Part shown: positions 1-8,183 of the stretch, in pieces | How the letters are laid out: the number at the start of each line of letters is the position of its first letter | Numbering within the stretch: the first letter of the stretch is position 1 | From: Vitreoscilla massiliensis | GTDB lineage: Bacteria; Pseudomonadota; Gammaproteobacteria; Burkholderiales; Neisseriaceae | Length of the DNA stretch: 64,000 nt | Direction of reading: 5' to 3' | NCBI RefSeq assembly: GCF_001457815.1 | Contig: NZ_LN898221.1 | Coordinates: 949,053-1,013,052 of the forward strand | The notes under the pieces: model-generated | The model's database searches: none | Seen by the model: the letters and a program-made list of their open reading frames with translations, nothing else | Told to the model about the DNA's origin: nothing | Position numbers and translations under genes: made by a program

Positions 1-2
1 GT

Positions 3-113
3 ATGTGCTTGTTTTGCGGGCAACGGGCTGAAGACATTAAGGTATCTGCTGGCTTTGTTGCGCCGCAACATACTGTATTTTCGGAATTATCGTATCAGCA
101 AATCTCAGACTGA
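3..113 (+). CDS. possible C-terminal tail of an upstream gene (partial)
   Basis: A plus-strand transcript appears to enter the window, because a rho-independent terminator follows at 160-182. Two reading frames are open from the left edge. One ends at 113 with a balanced composition (…CGQRAED…FSELSYQQISD). The other ends at 156 and is unusually Leu/Arg-rich. I prefer the first on composition alone. No domain can be recognised, so no function is given. The true start lies outside the window. Confidence 0.3.
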   Translation: MCLFCGQRAEDIKVSAGFVAPQHTVFSELSYQQISD

Positions 114-159
114 GCAATTGTTAGCCGTGACATATCTCATATTTTTTCATCATTAATGT

Positions 160-182
160 AAACCGTTTGAAAACGGTTTTTT
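160..182 (+). terminator. rho-independent terminator
   Basis: A 9-bp stem (AAACCGTTT / AAACGGTTT) with a 2-nt loop runs straight into a T-run. It would end a plus-strand transcript entering from the left edge. Confidence 0.7.
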
Positions 183-270
183 GAGACTATTAGAAAGAAA
201 ACGAACAAAATGAATCATGTATCATTTATTATCATCGAAATAATATAAATTATCTATTTCGCAAAAAACA

Positions 271-300
271 AGCAGCCTGTACACTTACAGGCCGCATTTT
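271..300 (-). terminator. DUS-like inverted pair (imperfect) downstream of smr gene
   Basis: An imperfect inverted pair: the left arm carries GCAGCCTGT and the right arm the exact TTACAGGCCGC. It lies between the plus-strand terminator at 160-182 and the stop of the minus-strand Smr gene, where it could end that gene's transcript. Confidence 0.5.
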
Positions 301-341
301 AGGGAAAAAACCCTGCTCAAATATGTGCGAATTTCTTCGTA

Positions 342-956
342 TTATTCGCTTTCTTCTTTCCAAACCCGTTTCAATAAGATGAGGACGGCGCCGTCATTAT
401 TGCCATTGGGCTCGGTATAGGCCAGCACATCAGGGTGTTGCATCAACCAGCGGCGCACCGTGTTCTTCAAAACCGGCGCAAAACCCCGCGAGCCCAAACC
501 GCTGCCATGAATGATTTCACCGCAAACGCCGTACTGACGTATGTATTCGATGAACTCGTTCAACACCTCTTGTGCTTCCTCTTGGGAATAACCGTGCAAA
601 TCCAAAGTGGAGATGATGCGCAGCTTGCCCGATAACAACTTATCAATGTCTTTGCGACCTTGGCCGCCTTTACTGTATTGCTTGGGCGGTGTGTCATCGG
701 CCTCTTGGCTGACATAGAAATAATGGTCTTTATCGCCCTCTTCCAAGCGCTGTTGGCGCAAACGCGGCGGGGTTTTGTCCACATAACGTGGTGCTCGATT
801 TTGCTGTTTTAAGGGTTTGACTGCGCCCATTTCCTTGGCAAAATCCACTTCTTCTGCCGCCACTTGCGCCGCTTCTTGTTCGCGTTGTTTTTGCTCGGCC
901 TGCGCCGCTTGCGCTTGCTTGCCCAAGCCTTTTAACAATTGTTTAAAGTCTTCCAT
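342..956 (-). CDS. Smr-domain protein (MutS2 C-terminal-like)
   Basis: 204 aa. The C-terminal half is an Smr domain, with the LDLHGYSxEEA motif near residue 118 followed by HGSGLGSRGFAPVLKNTVRRWL. Smr domains bind and often nick branched DNA or, in newer examples, cleave RNA on stalled ribosomes. The HGSG loop expected for nuclease-competent members is present. The N-terminal third (KQAQAAQAEQKQREQEAAQ) is a charged, probably coiled-coil linker typical of stand-alone Smr proteins (YdaL/SmrA/SmrB-like). A longer frame opens at a TTG at 1016, but the ATG at 956 begins MEDFKQLLKGL, the usual start for this family. Monocistronic on the minus strand. The substrate cannot be told from sequence. Confidence 0.85.
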   Translation of the reverse strand: MEDFKQLLKGLGKQAQAAQAEQKQREQEAAQVAAEEVDFAKEMGAVKPLKQQNRAPRYVDKTPPRLRQQRLEEGDKDHYFYVSQEADDTPPKQYSKGGQGRKDIDKLLSGKLRIISTLDLHGYSQEEAQEVLNEFIEYIRQYGVCGEIIHGSGLGSRGFAPVLKNTVRRWLMQHPDVLAYTEPNGNNDGAVLILLKRVWKEESE

Positions 957-1142
957 CTTACTGTCTTGTTCTGTCTGTGTGTTTTGCCGCTTATAATGCC
1001 ACCATCGCCACGCCAATTCAAATCTGTACTGCTGCTATGCTGCTGCTTTGGCGTTGTCTAAGTGTTCTTCAGCATATTTGCATGAGCCCTTAACATACGT
1101 TAGCTTGAAAACCATATGCACATCGTTACAGCCATAATACAC

Positions 1143-1191
1143 AAGCGGCCTGTAAACCACATAAATCATGTTTGTGGTTTACAGGCCGCAT
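1143..1191. terminator. DUS-like inverted pair
   Basis: GCGGCCTGTAAACCAC at 1145-1160 pairs perfectly with 1174-1189 across a 13-nt loop. It sits directly downstream of the minus-strand gene at 1204-1452 and would act as its terminator. Confidence 0.75.
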
Positions 1192-1203
1192 CTATTATCG
1201 TGC

Positions 1204-1452
1204 TTAACCGACGCGTCTGGCAGGCGGCGCCATCTCGGTCAAAGCGATGCTTTGCATGCCAGCATGGGTTTTGATGGTCACCCACATCGGCGTACCTAAA
1301 TTGGGGTAAGACCAATATTGGTGCGGCACGCCGCCCAACACAAACTCGCCCACATAGGCCAAATCCTTGGCCGTGAACGCACTGGCGTGTTCACCCAATT
1401 TCAATTGCAAATATTCCAATAACCAAGCGATATCGCTTTCATGTTCGTCCAT
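1204..1452 (-). CDS. small conserved-looking protein of unknown function
   Basis: 82 aa, acidic N-terminus (MDEHESDIAWLLEYLQLKLGEHA), no signal peptide and no membrane segment. The start is well supported: GAGGAGAGAGAAG lies just upstream of the ATG on the minus strand. The phrase PNLGTPMWVTIKTHAGM suggests a small beta-rich fold, but I recognise no family. It has its own DUS-type terminator at 1143-1191 and appears to be a single-gene unit. Probably cytoplasmic. Confidence 0.65.
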   Translation of the reverse strand: MDEHESDIAWLLEYLQLKLGEHASAFTAKDLAYVGEFVLGGVPHQYWSYPNLGTPMWVTIKTHAGMQSIALTEMAPPARRVG

Positions 1453-1599
1453 CTTCTCTCTCCTCTATAATTCACATTTCATTATCGTTATGTTGCTTAC
1501 TCTCGGTACTGCTAATCTTGTGTCTACAAAATGGCATACTCCCCTGCGAAGTAAGCATATTCCATTCCAATAAACACCGTGGCGGTCGCCCATACAAAA

Positions 1600-1627
1600 A
1601 CACCGCAATTCGGATGATTTGCGGTGT
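1600..1627 (-). terminator. rho-independent terminator
   Basis: ACACCGCAA/TTGCGGTGT stem with a 10-nt loop. Read on the minus strand it is followed by TTTTTG, so it ends the transcript of the gene at 1661-2095. It is not a DUS-type hairpin. Confidence 0.75.
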
Positions 1628-1660
1628 GATCAACACGGTTAAGCTCAAACAAATTCAAAT

Positions 1661-2095
1661 CTATGATGCAGGCTTGGCTTTTTTAAACTTGCCACGACGC
1701 GATTTCTTTACAAAGCCATGGCGAATTTGCTCTAAATGCTCTTGCTCATCCACAGCTTCTAAAGGTGCCATAGACAATCTGGCCCAATACGTCATGTCTT
1801 TGCTGATTGTGTCTGTTAAACACGATAAGGTGTTGTCTACCATTTCAGCCAACATTTGTTGCTGATTTTCAGATTGATAATCCCAAAAATCAATTTCATC
1901 AAACCTGCCAATCACTTCTTTGAGTCTAAGACTGAGATACGGCGATGCCAAAACGGCATCAGAAAAAACGGGACGGCCCAAAGACCAAATGCCCGCCTCA
2001 GGATGAATCACACCTTGTTGCATGCCATACAGTATGCCCAAGGCCAACGAAGCCAGATAAAACTCGGCTTCGCGGTTGTCGGTTTCGATTTGCAT
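1661..2095 (-). CDS. hypothetical cytoplasmic protein
   Basis: 144 aa, with no signal peptide or membrane segment. The middle is acidic (VIGRFDEIDFWDYQSENQQQMLAEMVDNTL), predicted helical, and the C-terminus is very basic (HGFVKKSRRGKFKKAKPAS), which could contact nucleic acid or another acidic partner. I do not recognise a family. A dedicated rho-independent terminator follows at 1600-1627, and the next gene upstream ends 42 bp away on the same strand, so they might share a transcript. Small acidic cytoplasmic proteins of this size are sometimes immunity proteins, but nothing nearby supports that here. Confidence 0.6.
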   Translation of the reverse strand: MQIETDNREAEFYLASLALGILYGMQQGVIHPEAGIWSLGRPVFSDAVLASPYLSLRLKEVIGRFDEIDFWDYQSENQQQMLAEMVDNTLSCLTDTISKDMTYWARLSMAPLEAVDEQEHLEQIRHGFVKKSRRGKFKKAKPAS

Positions 2096-2137
2096 ATTGT
2101 TAAAGATAAGGCCTGACGTGACCTAAGGTTACAAGCC

Positions 2138-2881
2138 CTACTCTACGCTGGTTTTCTCGGCAGATTCAATCTTTTCTTGTTTATTGTCTGCCACTTGTGT
2201 CACAAAATCGTCATCTTCAACTTCTACTGCAAGCACATCTGCACTGCTCACAGCTTCAGCAGGCACATGCAAGCGGCCTGTAAGCATGTCCCACGCCAAG
2301 CGCATGCGCGCAAAACGCTCGCGCACATGCACACGCCAACCACCTTCCACATCGCGGGCATTGTAAGCATGGGCATTGACCTTCAAATGCCGCGCCAACA
2401 TCAGCGAGCGTTGGTTGTGAAACGGCTGCGAAATGATGAGCCAATCGTCCATCAAACCTTGGCTTTGCGCATACAACACGCTGTCTATGGTGCGTGCGCC
2501 GCCCTTGTCCATGATGATTTGCGTCGCCGGCACGCCGTATTTTTGCAAATCCGAACGCATGGCTTCAGGTTCGCTGTAATCCACGCCATTGTCCGAGCCA
2601 GAAACCACGATGACATCAATTTTATTTTGCTGATACAGCAAGGCCGCCGCCTCAATGCGGTACTTATAATAGTGATTGATGGCACCATTGGCCAACACCG
2701 GCCCCGTCCCCAACACCAATCCATAGCGGTGGTGAGGCACGGCATCGACATCGTCATAGATGTCGCGGCGTGCGCGCCAAGTCACCCAACTGTCCCACGC
2801 CGCCACGCTGCCAACAGCCACAATGCCCGTACCCAATAATGCTTTAACAATCAGTCTCATCTTTGTGTGTCCGTTTTCCAT
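2138..2881 (-). CDS. SanA/YdcF-family (DUF218) inner-membrane protein
   Basis: 247 aa. One N-terminal membrane anchor (residues 9-29) precedes a DUF218 domain: GLVLGTGPV near 55, the helix YYKYRIEAAALLYQQNKIDVIVVSGSDNG near 70-98, and GVPATQIIMDKGGARTIDSVLYA further on. SanA-type members affect envelope barrier function (vancomycin exclusion in E. coli); their chemistry is unsettled. The C-terminal 40 residues are an acidic tail beyond the family core. Two starts are possible: the ATG at 2881 or the internal ATG at 2860 (MRLIVKALLG), which has GGAAAA about 12 nt upstream. I list the longer one. One in-frame DUS copy lies at 2273-2283. A second DUF218 gene is at 44223-44819. Confidence 0.8.
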   Translation of the reverse strand: MENGHTKMRLIVKALLGTGIVAVGSVAAWDSWVTWRARRDIYDDVDAVPHHRYGLVLGTGPVLANGAINHYYKYRIEAAALLYQQNKIDVIVVSGSDNGVDYSEPEAMRSDLQKYGVPATQIIMDKGGARTIDSVLYAQSQGLMDDWLIISQPFHNQRSLMLARHLKVNAHAYNARDVEGGWRVHVRERFARMRLAWDMLTGRLHVPAEAVSSADVLAVEVEDDDFVTQVADNKQEKIESAEKTSVE

Positions 2882-3463
2882 TATTTATGCAGTATATTCC
2901 TACCATCTATTTGACGCTTTTATGTTTACAGGCCGCTGTGTTGTCATCCCTCATTTTGTCCAACATAGTCTGTCCTCATCGTCGCAAAATTAACCAATAG
3001 CATCATGACTTGGCAGCACTTCATTCCTCACCATCACATGCAAATAAACCAGCCCCAATGCGACCCAAAAATACCTTATATATAGTCAAAATTTGGCGTT
3101 GATTTGAGAGCGGTTATCTGCTCCTTGTTTGGACGACTGTTAATCCATTCATGGATGTCAAAACCGCCGCTGTTTTTGGTCCGTAAAACTTGCAATCACT
3201 TGCTATAGCTTGCTTTCAGCCATGTGCACAAAACCGATTGTAAACTCAAATCCAAAGTCACCGCAAAGTCGCTCATGCTGCAGCGCAGTATAAAAATGGC
3301 ATAAAAAATATTTTCAAATCCCCCCCTTGCCAAGTCTCAGACGGCATGGGATAGTAGAAAAACACATATATGCCGTGTTTGGTAAGCAAGATGCACCGTA
3401 TCTTGTAATCCAGCGTTTTTGAAGACCCACGGCGTAGAGGAAAAACAATCTTAGGAGCGCTGA
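2882..3463. other. 582-bp intergenic region upstream of the spu operon
   Basis: No convincing gene. It contains one DUS copy (reverse orientation, 2926-2936), an AT-rich stretch around 3060-3310, and a candidate promoter at 3327-3355 for the polyamine operon. It also has one near-match to the classical neisserial AT-DUS (ATGCCGTCTGAG on the minus strand, 3336-3347). Its length suggests regulatory sites that I cannot define. Confidence 0.5.
3327..3355 (+). promoter_or_regulatory. candidate promoter of spuABC
   Basis: TTGCCA (3327-3332) and GATAGT (3350-3355) are separated by 17 bp, with about 108 bp of leader before the spuA ATG. The match is moderate (4 of 6 at the -10). The spacer holds an ATGCCGTCTGAG-like sequence on the other strand. 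Confidence 0.4.
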
Positions 3464-4225
3464 ATGCGTAGACCTGTCATTGGCATCCCTTGCGATGTCA
3501 AATTCGTCGGCCGCGCCGACTTTCATGCAGTAGGTGAAAAATACATTGCCGCAGTACAAGGTGCCGTAGGCGATGTGGTGTTACTCCCAGCTTGGGGCGA
3601 TATGGACATACTCAAACGTCTGTTGCCCGGCTTGGATGGCATATTCTTAACCGGTTCTTTGTCTAACGTGAAGCCCAGCCGCTATGGCAGCGAATTGGCC
3701 GACCCCAATACCTTATTGGACGAAAAGCGTGACAACACCACCTTGCCATTGATTGAACATGTATTGGAAATCGGCATGCCTTTGTTTGGCGTGTGCCGTG
3801 GCTTCCAAGAAATGAACGTAGCCTTGGGCGGTACTTTGTACCAGAAAGTCCAAGAAGTAGCGGGCATGATGGACCACCGCGAACCGGGTGACACCATAGA
3901 CTCCAACATCTTGTACGCCGATGCCCACACCATCAGTTTGGCCGAAGGCAGTTTGCTACAGCAATGGATGGGCGGCGCCAGCGAAACCATGGTCAATTCT
4001 TTGCACCAACAAGGCGTCAAAGACTTGGCTCCACGTTTAACGGCGGAAGCACACGCACCCGATGGCTTGATTGAGGCCTTCCGCGTCACCGACGCCAAAA
4101 CCTTTGCCTATGCTGTGCAATGGCATCCGGAATGGCTGTACACCGAAAAAGCCGCTTCCATCGCCTTGTTCAAAGCCTTTCACGACGCTTGCGTTGAGTA
4201 TGCCACGGCGACGGCTGGCCGCTAA
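3464..4225 (+). CDS. spuA: gamma-glutamyl-polyamine hydrolase, class I glutamine amidotransferase-like
   Basis: 253 aa, SpuA/PuuD family (peptidase C26). These enzymes hydrolyse the gamma-glutamyl bond of gamma-glutamyl-GABA or related intermediates in polyamine breakdown. The catalytic triad of the class I GATase fold is visible: nucleophile Cys111 in FGVCRGFQ, and His221 and Glu223 in VQWHPEW. FLTGSLSNVKPSRYG near residue 61 matches the family's substrate loop. The start has a good site (TTAGGAGCGCTGA-ATG). It is first in a three-gene operon whose order (hydrolase, glutamate-polyamine ligase, aminotransferase) matches spuABC of Pseudomonas aeruginosa. A weak hairpin (about 4242-4260) lies before the next gene. 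Confidence 0.9.
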   Translation: MRRPVIGIPCDVKFVGRADFHAVGEKYIAAVQGAVGDVVLLPAWGDMDILKRLLPGLDGIFLTGSLSNVKPSRYGSELADPNTLLDEKRDNTTLPLIEHVLEIGMPLFGVCRGFQEMNVALGGTLYQKVQEVAGMMDHREPGDTIDSNILYADAHTISLAEGSLLQQWMGGASETMVNSLHQQGVKDLAPRLTAEAHAPDGLIEAFRVTDAKTFAYAVQWHPEWLYTEKAASIALFKAFHDACVEYATATAGR

Positions 4226-4300
4226 CGATTTTGTAACCCAAAAGCCTGTAAACAGGCCTTGATTCAAAGGAATCACGCTAATGTAAACCAAGGACGACTT

Positions 4301-5635
4301 ATGTACGACCAAATATTTGATTGGCTCAAAGAAAACCGCATTACTGAAGTTGAATGTATTTTGCCTGACATCACCGGTGTCGCTCGCGGCAAAATCCTCC
4401 CCAAAGACAAATTCATCTCCGAACCTGAAATGCGCTTACCCGAAGCGGTATTGCTGCAAACAGTCACCGGTGAATTCCCTGCTGATGAAATGCTGGACTT
4501 AACCGACCCTGACATGGAATTGCGCCCAGACCCAGACAGTTTGCGCGTGGTGCCTTGGGCGGTCGATCCGACAGCACAATTGATTTTTGATTGCTTCACA
4601 CCCGATGGTGCACCAGTGGAAACCGCCCCGCGCAATGTGTTGCGCCGCGTGTTGAAACTGTATGAAGAAATGGGCTACACGCCTGTGGTAGCGCCCGAGA
4701 TGGAGTTTTACCTCATCTCGCCCAACCCAGACCCAGACATCCCCTTGATTCCACCTGTAGGTCGTACAGGCCGCTCTGAATTTGGTCGCCGCTCGTTTTC
4801 GATAGACGCCGTAAATGAATTCGACCCCTTGTTTGAAGAAATCTACGACTATTGCCACGCGCAAAACTTAGAAGTAGATACCTTGATTCATGAGGTGGGC
4901 GCGGCACAAATGGAGATTAACTTCTTACATGGCGATGCTTTGGACTTGGCCGACCAAGTGTTCTTGTTCAAGCGCACCGTGCGTGAAGCGGCATTCCACC
5001 ACAAAATGTACGCCACGTTTATGGCCAAACCGATGGAAGGTGAGCCGGGCAGCGCCATGCACATCCACCAAAGTTTGACCGACAACAAAACCGGCAAGAA
5101 TGCGTTCAGCAATGACGATGGTTCACCATCAGAATTGTTCTTCTACTTCATCGCTGGCTTGCAAAAATACCTGCCAGAAGCGATGCCGTTTTTTGCGCCT
5201 TATGTGAACTCATTCCGTCGCTTGACCAAATACACGGCAGCGCCGACCAATGTGGAATGGGGTTACGACAACCGCACTGTAGGCTTGCGTGTACCGCGTT
5301 CTAGCCCCGCTGGTCGCCGTGTGGAAAACCGCTTACCGGGCGTGGATTGCAATCCGTATTTGGTATTGGCCTGTTCTTTGGCCTGTGGCTTATTGGGCAT
5401 ACAGCAAAAATTGCAGCCGACAGCACCAATGACCACCAATGCCTACGAATTGCCGTTCCAATTCCCAGTCACGCCTGAGGAATCCATCGAACGCTTGCGC
5501 GAATGCACCGACATTCAAGAAGTATTGGGCAAACGCTTTGTCGACATGTACATCAGCGTCAAAGAAAGCGAAATTTCCGAATACTTCCGTGTCATCAGCC
5601 CATGGGAACGCAAGTTCTTGCTGTTACACGTATAA
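4301..5635 (+). CDS. spuB: gamma-glutamylpolyamine synthetase (glutamine synthetase family)
   Basis: 444 aa, type III glutamine synthetase-like ligase of the PuuA/SpuB/PauA group, which couples glutamate to putrescine or other polyamines using ATP. Family landmarks: N-terminal beta-grasp (VECILPDITGVARGKILPKDKF, MRLPEAVLLQTVTGEFP), metal and glutamate ligands in APEMEFYLI and EVGAAQMEINF, HIHQS (the HxH metal loop), NVEWGYDNRTVGLRVPRSS, and ENRLPGVDCNPYLVLA. Translation starts at ATG 4301 behind AAGGACGACTT; an in-frame codon at 4259 lacks a site. It is the middle gene of the spu operon. The cytoplasmic product is the expected substrate for downstream oxidation or transamination. Confidence 0.92.
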   Translation: MYDQIFDWLKENRITEVECILPDITGVARGKILPKDKFISEPEMRLPEAVLLQTVTGEFPADEMLDLTDPDMELRPDPDSLRVVPWAVDPTAQLIFDCFTPDGAPVETAPRNVLRRVLKLYEEMGYTPVVAPEMEFYLISPNPDPDIPLIPPVGRTGRSEFGRRSFSIDAVNEFDPLFEEIYDYCHAQNLEVDTLIHEVGAAQMEINFLHGDALDLADQVFLFKRTVREAAFHHKMYATFMAKPMEGEPGSAMHIHQSLTDNKTGKNAFSNDDGSPSELFFYFIAGLQKYLPEAMPFFAPYVNSFRRLTKYTAAPTNVEWGYDNRTVGLRVPRSSPAGRRVENRLPGVDCNPYLVLACSLACGLLGIQQKLQPTAPMTTNAYELPFQFPVTPEESIERLRECTDIQEVLGKRFVDMYISVKESEISEYFRVISPWERKFLLLHV

Positions 5636-5692
5636 AACCAGATGCACAGACATCAAGCATCAGACAAAACAGATTGATTTAAGGAAGAGAAT

Positions 5693-7063
5693 ATGACTCA
5701 AACAGCAGCTTCAGTTCAAGACATGGCCCACCACTTACACCCTTTTTCTGACAACAAACAGTTGAAAGAAAGCGGCGTTCGCGTGATTGAAAAAGCCGAT
5801 GGCATTTACATTTACGACAACCAAGGCAATAAAATTATCGATGGCATGGCCGGTTTGTGGTGTGTGAACATCGGCTACGGTCGCAAAGAGTTGGGTGACA
5901 TCGCCAAAAACCAAATGGACGAATTGGCTTATTACAACACCTTCTTCAAAACCTCGCATCCAGCGGTGATTAACCTGTCGGCCAAATTGGCCGAAGTGGC
6001 ACCAGCTGGCTTTAACCATGTGTTTTACACCGGTTCAGGTTCTGAATCGGTAGACTCAATGATGCGCATGGTGCGCCATTACTGGGCATCGGTAGGCAAA
6101 CCATCTAAAACCATCTTGATTGGTCGTTGGAACGGCTACCACGGCTCTACCATCGGTGGTGCCAGCATGGGCGGCATGAAAGGCATGCACGCACAAGGCG
6201 GCTTGCCTATCCCTGGCATTGAGCACATCGAACAGCCTTGGTATTACGGTTTGCACAACGAAGGCGAAACCCCTGAAGAATTTGGTCTGCGCGCTGCCAA
6301 CTGGTTGGAAGAGCGCATCATTGAAGTGGGTGCCGACAATGTAGCCGCTTTCGTCGGTGAGCCGATTCAAGGCGCGGGTGGCGTCATCATTCCTCCGTCT
6401 ACTTACTGGCCACGCATCCAAGAAATCTGCCAAAAATACAATATCTTGTTGGTAGCCGATGAAGTGATTTGTGGTTTCGGCCGTACAGGTTCTTGGTTTG
6501 GTCATGAAACCTTGGGTTTCAAACCGGACATTTTCACCACGGCCAAAGGCTTGTCTTCTGGCTACTTGCCTATCGGCGCGGTATTCGTCGGCGACAAAGT
6601 GGTCGAAGGCATTTTGCAAGGCGGCGAATTCAACCACGGCTTTACTTACGCAGGTCACCCTGTGTCTGCCGCAGTGGCCTTGAAAAACGTGCAAATTTTG
6701 CAAGACGAAAAAATCATCCAAAACGTCCACGATGTGACTGGCCCTTACATGCAGCAAAAATGGCGTGAGATGTTGGCACAATTCAAATACGTTGACGATG
6801 TGCGCGGTGTTGGCTTGATTCAAGGCTTTACCTTGGTGAAAAACAAAGCCACACGTGAAATGTTCCCGAACGAAGGCGAAACTGGCACGGCTTTGCGCGA
6901 CATCTTCTTCCGCAACAACTTGATCATGCGCGCTTGTGGCGACCACATCGTGGCTTCGCCTCCATTGACCATCACCAAAGAAGAAATTGATTTGATGTTG
7001 GCCACAGCTGAGAAATGCATCCAAGAATTTGAAGCGAACATGGATGCCAAATTGGGCGCCTAA
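5693..7063 (+). CDS. spuC: putrescine/polyamine:pyruvate aminotransferase (class III, PLP)
   Basis: 456 aa, class III PLP-dependent aminotransferase of the SpuC type, converting putrescine (or a related omega-amino substrate) to an aldehyde with pyruvate as acceptor. YTGSGSESVDSMMRMVRHYW forms the cofactor phosphate loop. Asp256 in LVADEVICGFGRTG contacts the PLP ring nitrogen. Lys285 in FTTAKGLSSGYLPIGA is the Schiff-base lysine. Length is normal. The start follows AAGGAAGAGAAT. Last gene of the spu operon, closed by a perfect DUS-type hairpin at 7083-7114. The aldehyde product would need an aldehyde dehydrogenase; one candidate lies at 46453-47796 but is not linked. Confidence 0.92.
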   Translation: MTQTAASVQDMAHHLHPFSDNKQLKESGVRVIEKADGIYIYDNQGNKIIDGMAGLWCVNIGYGRKELGDIAKNQMDELAYYNTFFKTSHPAVINLSAKLAEVAPAGFNHVFYTGSGSESVDSMMRMVRHYWASVGKPSKTILIGRWNGYHGSTIGGASMGGMKGMHAQGGLPIPGIEHIEQPWYYGLHNEGETPEEFGLRAANWLEERIIEVGADNVAAFVGEPIQGAGGVIIPPSTYWPRIQEICQKYNILLVADEVICGFGRTGSWFGHETLGFKPDIFTTAKGLSSGYLPIGAVFVGDKVVEGILQGGEFNHGFTYAGHPVSAAVALKNVQILQDEKIIQNVHDVTGPYMQQKWREMLAQFKYVDDVRGVGLIQGFTLVKNKATREMFPNEGETGTALRDIFFRNNLIMRACGDHIVASPPLTITKEEIDLMLATAEKCIQEFEANMDAKLGA

Positions 7064-7082
7064 GCCTCGCTAAGTCTTAATA

Positions 7083-7114
7083 AGCGGCCTGTAAATGTTT
7101 ACAGGCCGCTTTTG
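7083..7114 (+). terminator. DUS-type terminator after spuC
   Basis: GCGGCCTGTAA (7084-7094) and TTACAGGCCGC (7099-7109) form a perfect stem, followed by TTTTG. It is placed exactly where the spu operon should end. Confidence 0.85.
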
Positions 7115-7318
7115 TGTTTGAACTGCGCACTATCTGCAACAAGGTGTGTGCTATCTGGATTTCATAAGCCGAATAAACACACTCACTTACCTGAACATTT
7201 TCTGTGTTTGCGCAAGTGAACTCTAAGTTACTTACTGAATCACAATACTTTTCCAGCTTACATTGTTAAAATACGCACTTAAAATTTTATGCACTTTATT
7301 TGGTTTTGGTAGCCCATC

Positions 7319-7759
7319 ATGCCCAATACATTGGATTTAAACCGCCACGTTCCCGCTTTGGTCGCCTTCATAGACAACAAACTCTCTGCCCATGGCGCCA
7401 AAATATACAAAGAGCTTTTCAACACCTCTTTGACCGAGTTTCGCATCTTGTCGATGCTGGCGGTCGAGCCCAACATCAATGCCCAACGCATCATCGAATT
7501 CATCGGTTTAGACAAGGCCGGCGTCAGCCGCACCATCAAGCAATTGCATGAAAAAAACCTGCTCACCGTCGTGCCCGATCCACACGATTTGCGCGCCAAT
7601 AATTTGTGCCTCACCGACAGCGGCCTCGCCTTGCACGACCAAATCGCCACCGTGTCCAAAGCGCGCGAACAACGGCTGTTGTCCGATTTCAATCACATGG
7701 AAATTGAAAACCTGATTTACCTATTGAACAAATTGCACCAAGGTCTGGAACATCTTTAG
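7319..7759 (+). CDS. MarR-family transcriptional regulator
   Basis: 146 aa. Winged helix-turn-helix of the MarR type: LTEFRILSMLAVEPNINAQRIIEFIGLDKAGVSRTIKQLHEKNLLT (about 37-82) is the recognition region, and DPHDLRANNLCLTDSGLALHD is the wing. Such dimers usually repress themselves or neighbouring catabolic or efflux genes and release DNA on binding a small ligand. It lies downstream of the spu operon on the same strand but after that operon's terminator, so it likely has its own promoter in 7115-7318. A role in polyamine control is plausible but unproven. The ribosome-binding site (GGTAG) is weak. Confidence 0.85.
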   Translation: MPNTLDLNRHVPALVAFIDNKLSAHGAKIYKELFNTSLTEFRILSMLAVEPNINAQRIIEFIGLDKAGVSRTIKQLHEKNLLTVVPDPHDLRANNLCLTDSGLALHDQIATVSKAREQRLLSDFNHMEIENLIYLLNKLHQGLEHL

Positions 7760-7813
7760 CATGTGCGCCTGAGCGATTGCAATAGCCTGTTCCATCCATT
7801 ACTCACACACATA

Positions 7814-7864
7814 GAATAAAGCGGCCTGTAAACCCAGTATTGGAGTTTACAGGCCGCTTTATTC
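7814..7864. terminator. DUS-type bidirectional terminator
   Basis: A stem extending from GAATAAAGCGGCCTGTAA to its complement (DUS cores at 7821-7831 and 7847-7857). It sits between the convergent marR-like gene and the minus-strand gene at 7877, so it can serve both. Confidence 0.85.
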
Positions 7865-7876
7865 ATGCTCTCAACC

Positions 7877-8104
7877 TCACAAGCGCATCGCTTCCAGCGC
7901 GGCCCATGCCTGCATCAAATCCGCTTCACAGGCTATCTGTTCCATGTCTATTCCTGTTTGCCTCTGAACGGCCAACAAGATGTCCTTGCGGGTTTTACCC
8001 AATTGATTCGCCACATGGTTCACACACGAGCGCGCATGCGATGTTCGGTGTGCCAATAACAACTGTTCATTCATCACTTTGCGCTTATGGGAGGAAAACG
8101 ACAT
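7877..8104 (-). CDS. small hypothetical protein
   Basis: 75 aa from the ATG at 8104 (MSFSSHKRKVMNEQLLLAHRTSHARSCVNHVANQLG…). The upstream minus-strand sequence GCGAGGCCAAG supplies a ribosome-binding site, so I prefer this start to an in-frame TTG at 8125. The middle (VNHVANQLGKTRKDILLAVQRQTGIDMEQIACEADLMQAWAAL) reads like a helix-rich DUF3606/HTH-like fold, but no family can be named with confidence. Basic N-terminus, no membrane segment. Shares the terminator at 7814-7864 with the convergent MarR gene. Confidence 0.55.
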   Translation of the reverse strand: MSFSSHKRKVMNEQLLLAHRTSHARSCVNHVANQLGKTRKDILLAVQRQTGIDMEQIACEADLMQAWAALEAMRL

Positions 8105-8183
8105 CTTGGCCTCGCTGGTTAACAACGATTTCTAATGCACAGTGCGACTGTTGCCATGCCATGTCCATCGCCCATGTCTTAAC

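Noticed and set aside
2177..2839. 220-codon open frame antisense to the SanA-like gene
   Set aside because: His/Arg-rich shadow product with no family resemblance; the minus-strand gene has a clear DUF218 domain.
6056..7024. 322-codon open frame antisense to spuC
   Set aside because: Arises from codon bias of spuC on the other strand; the translated product has no domain and many His/Phe runs.
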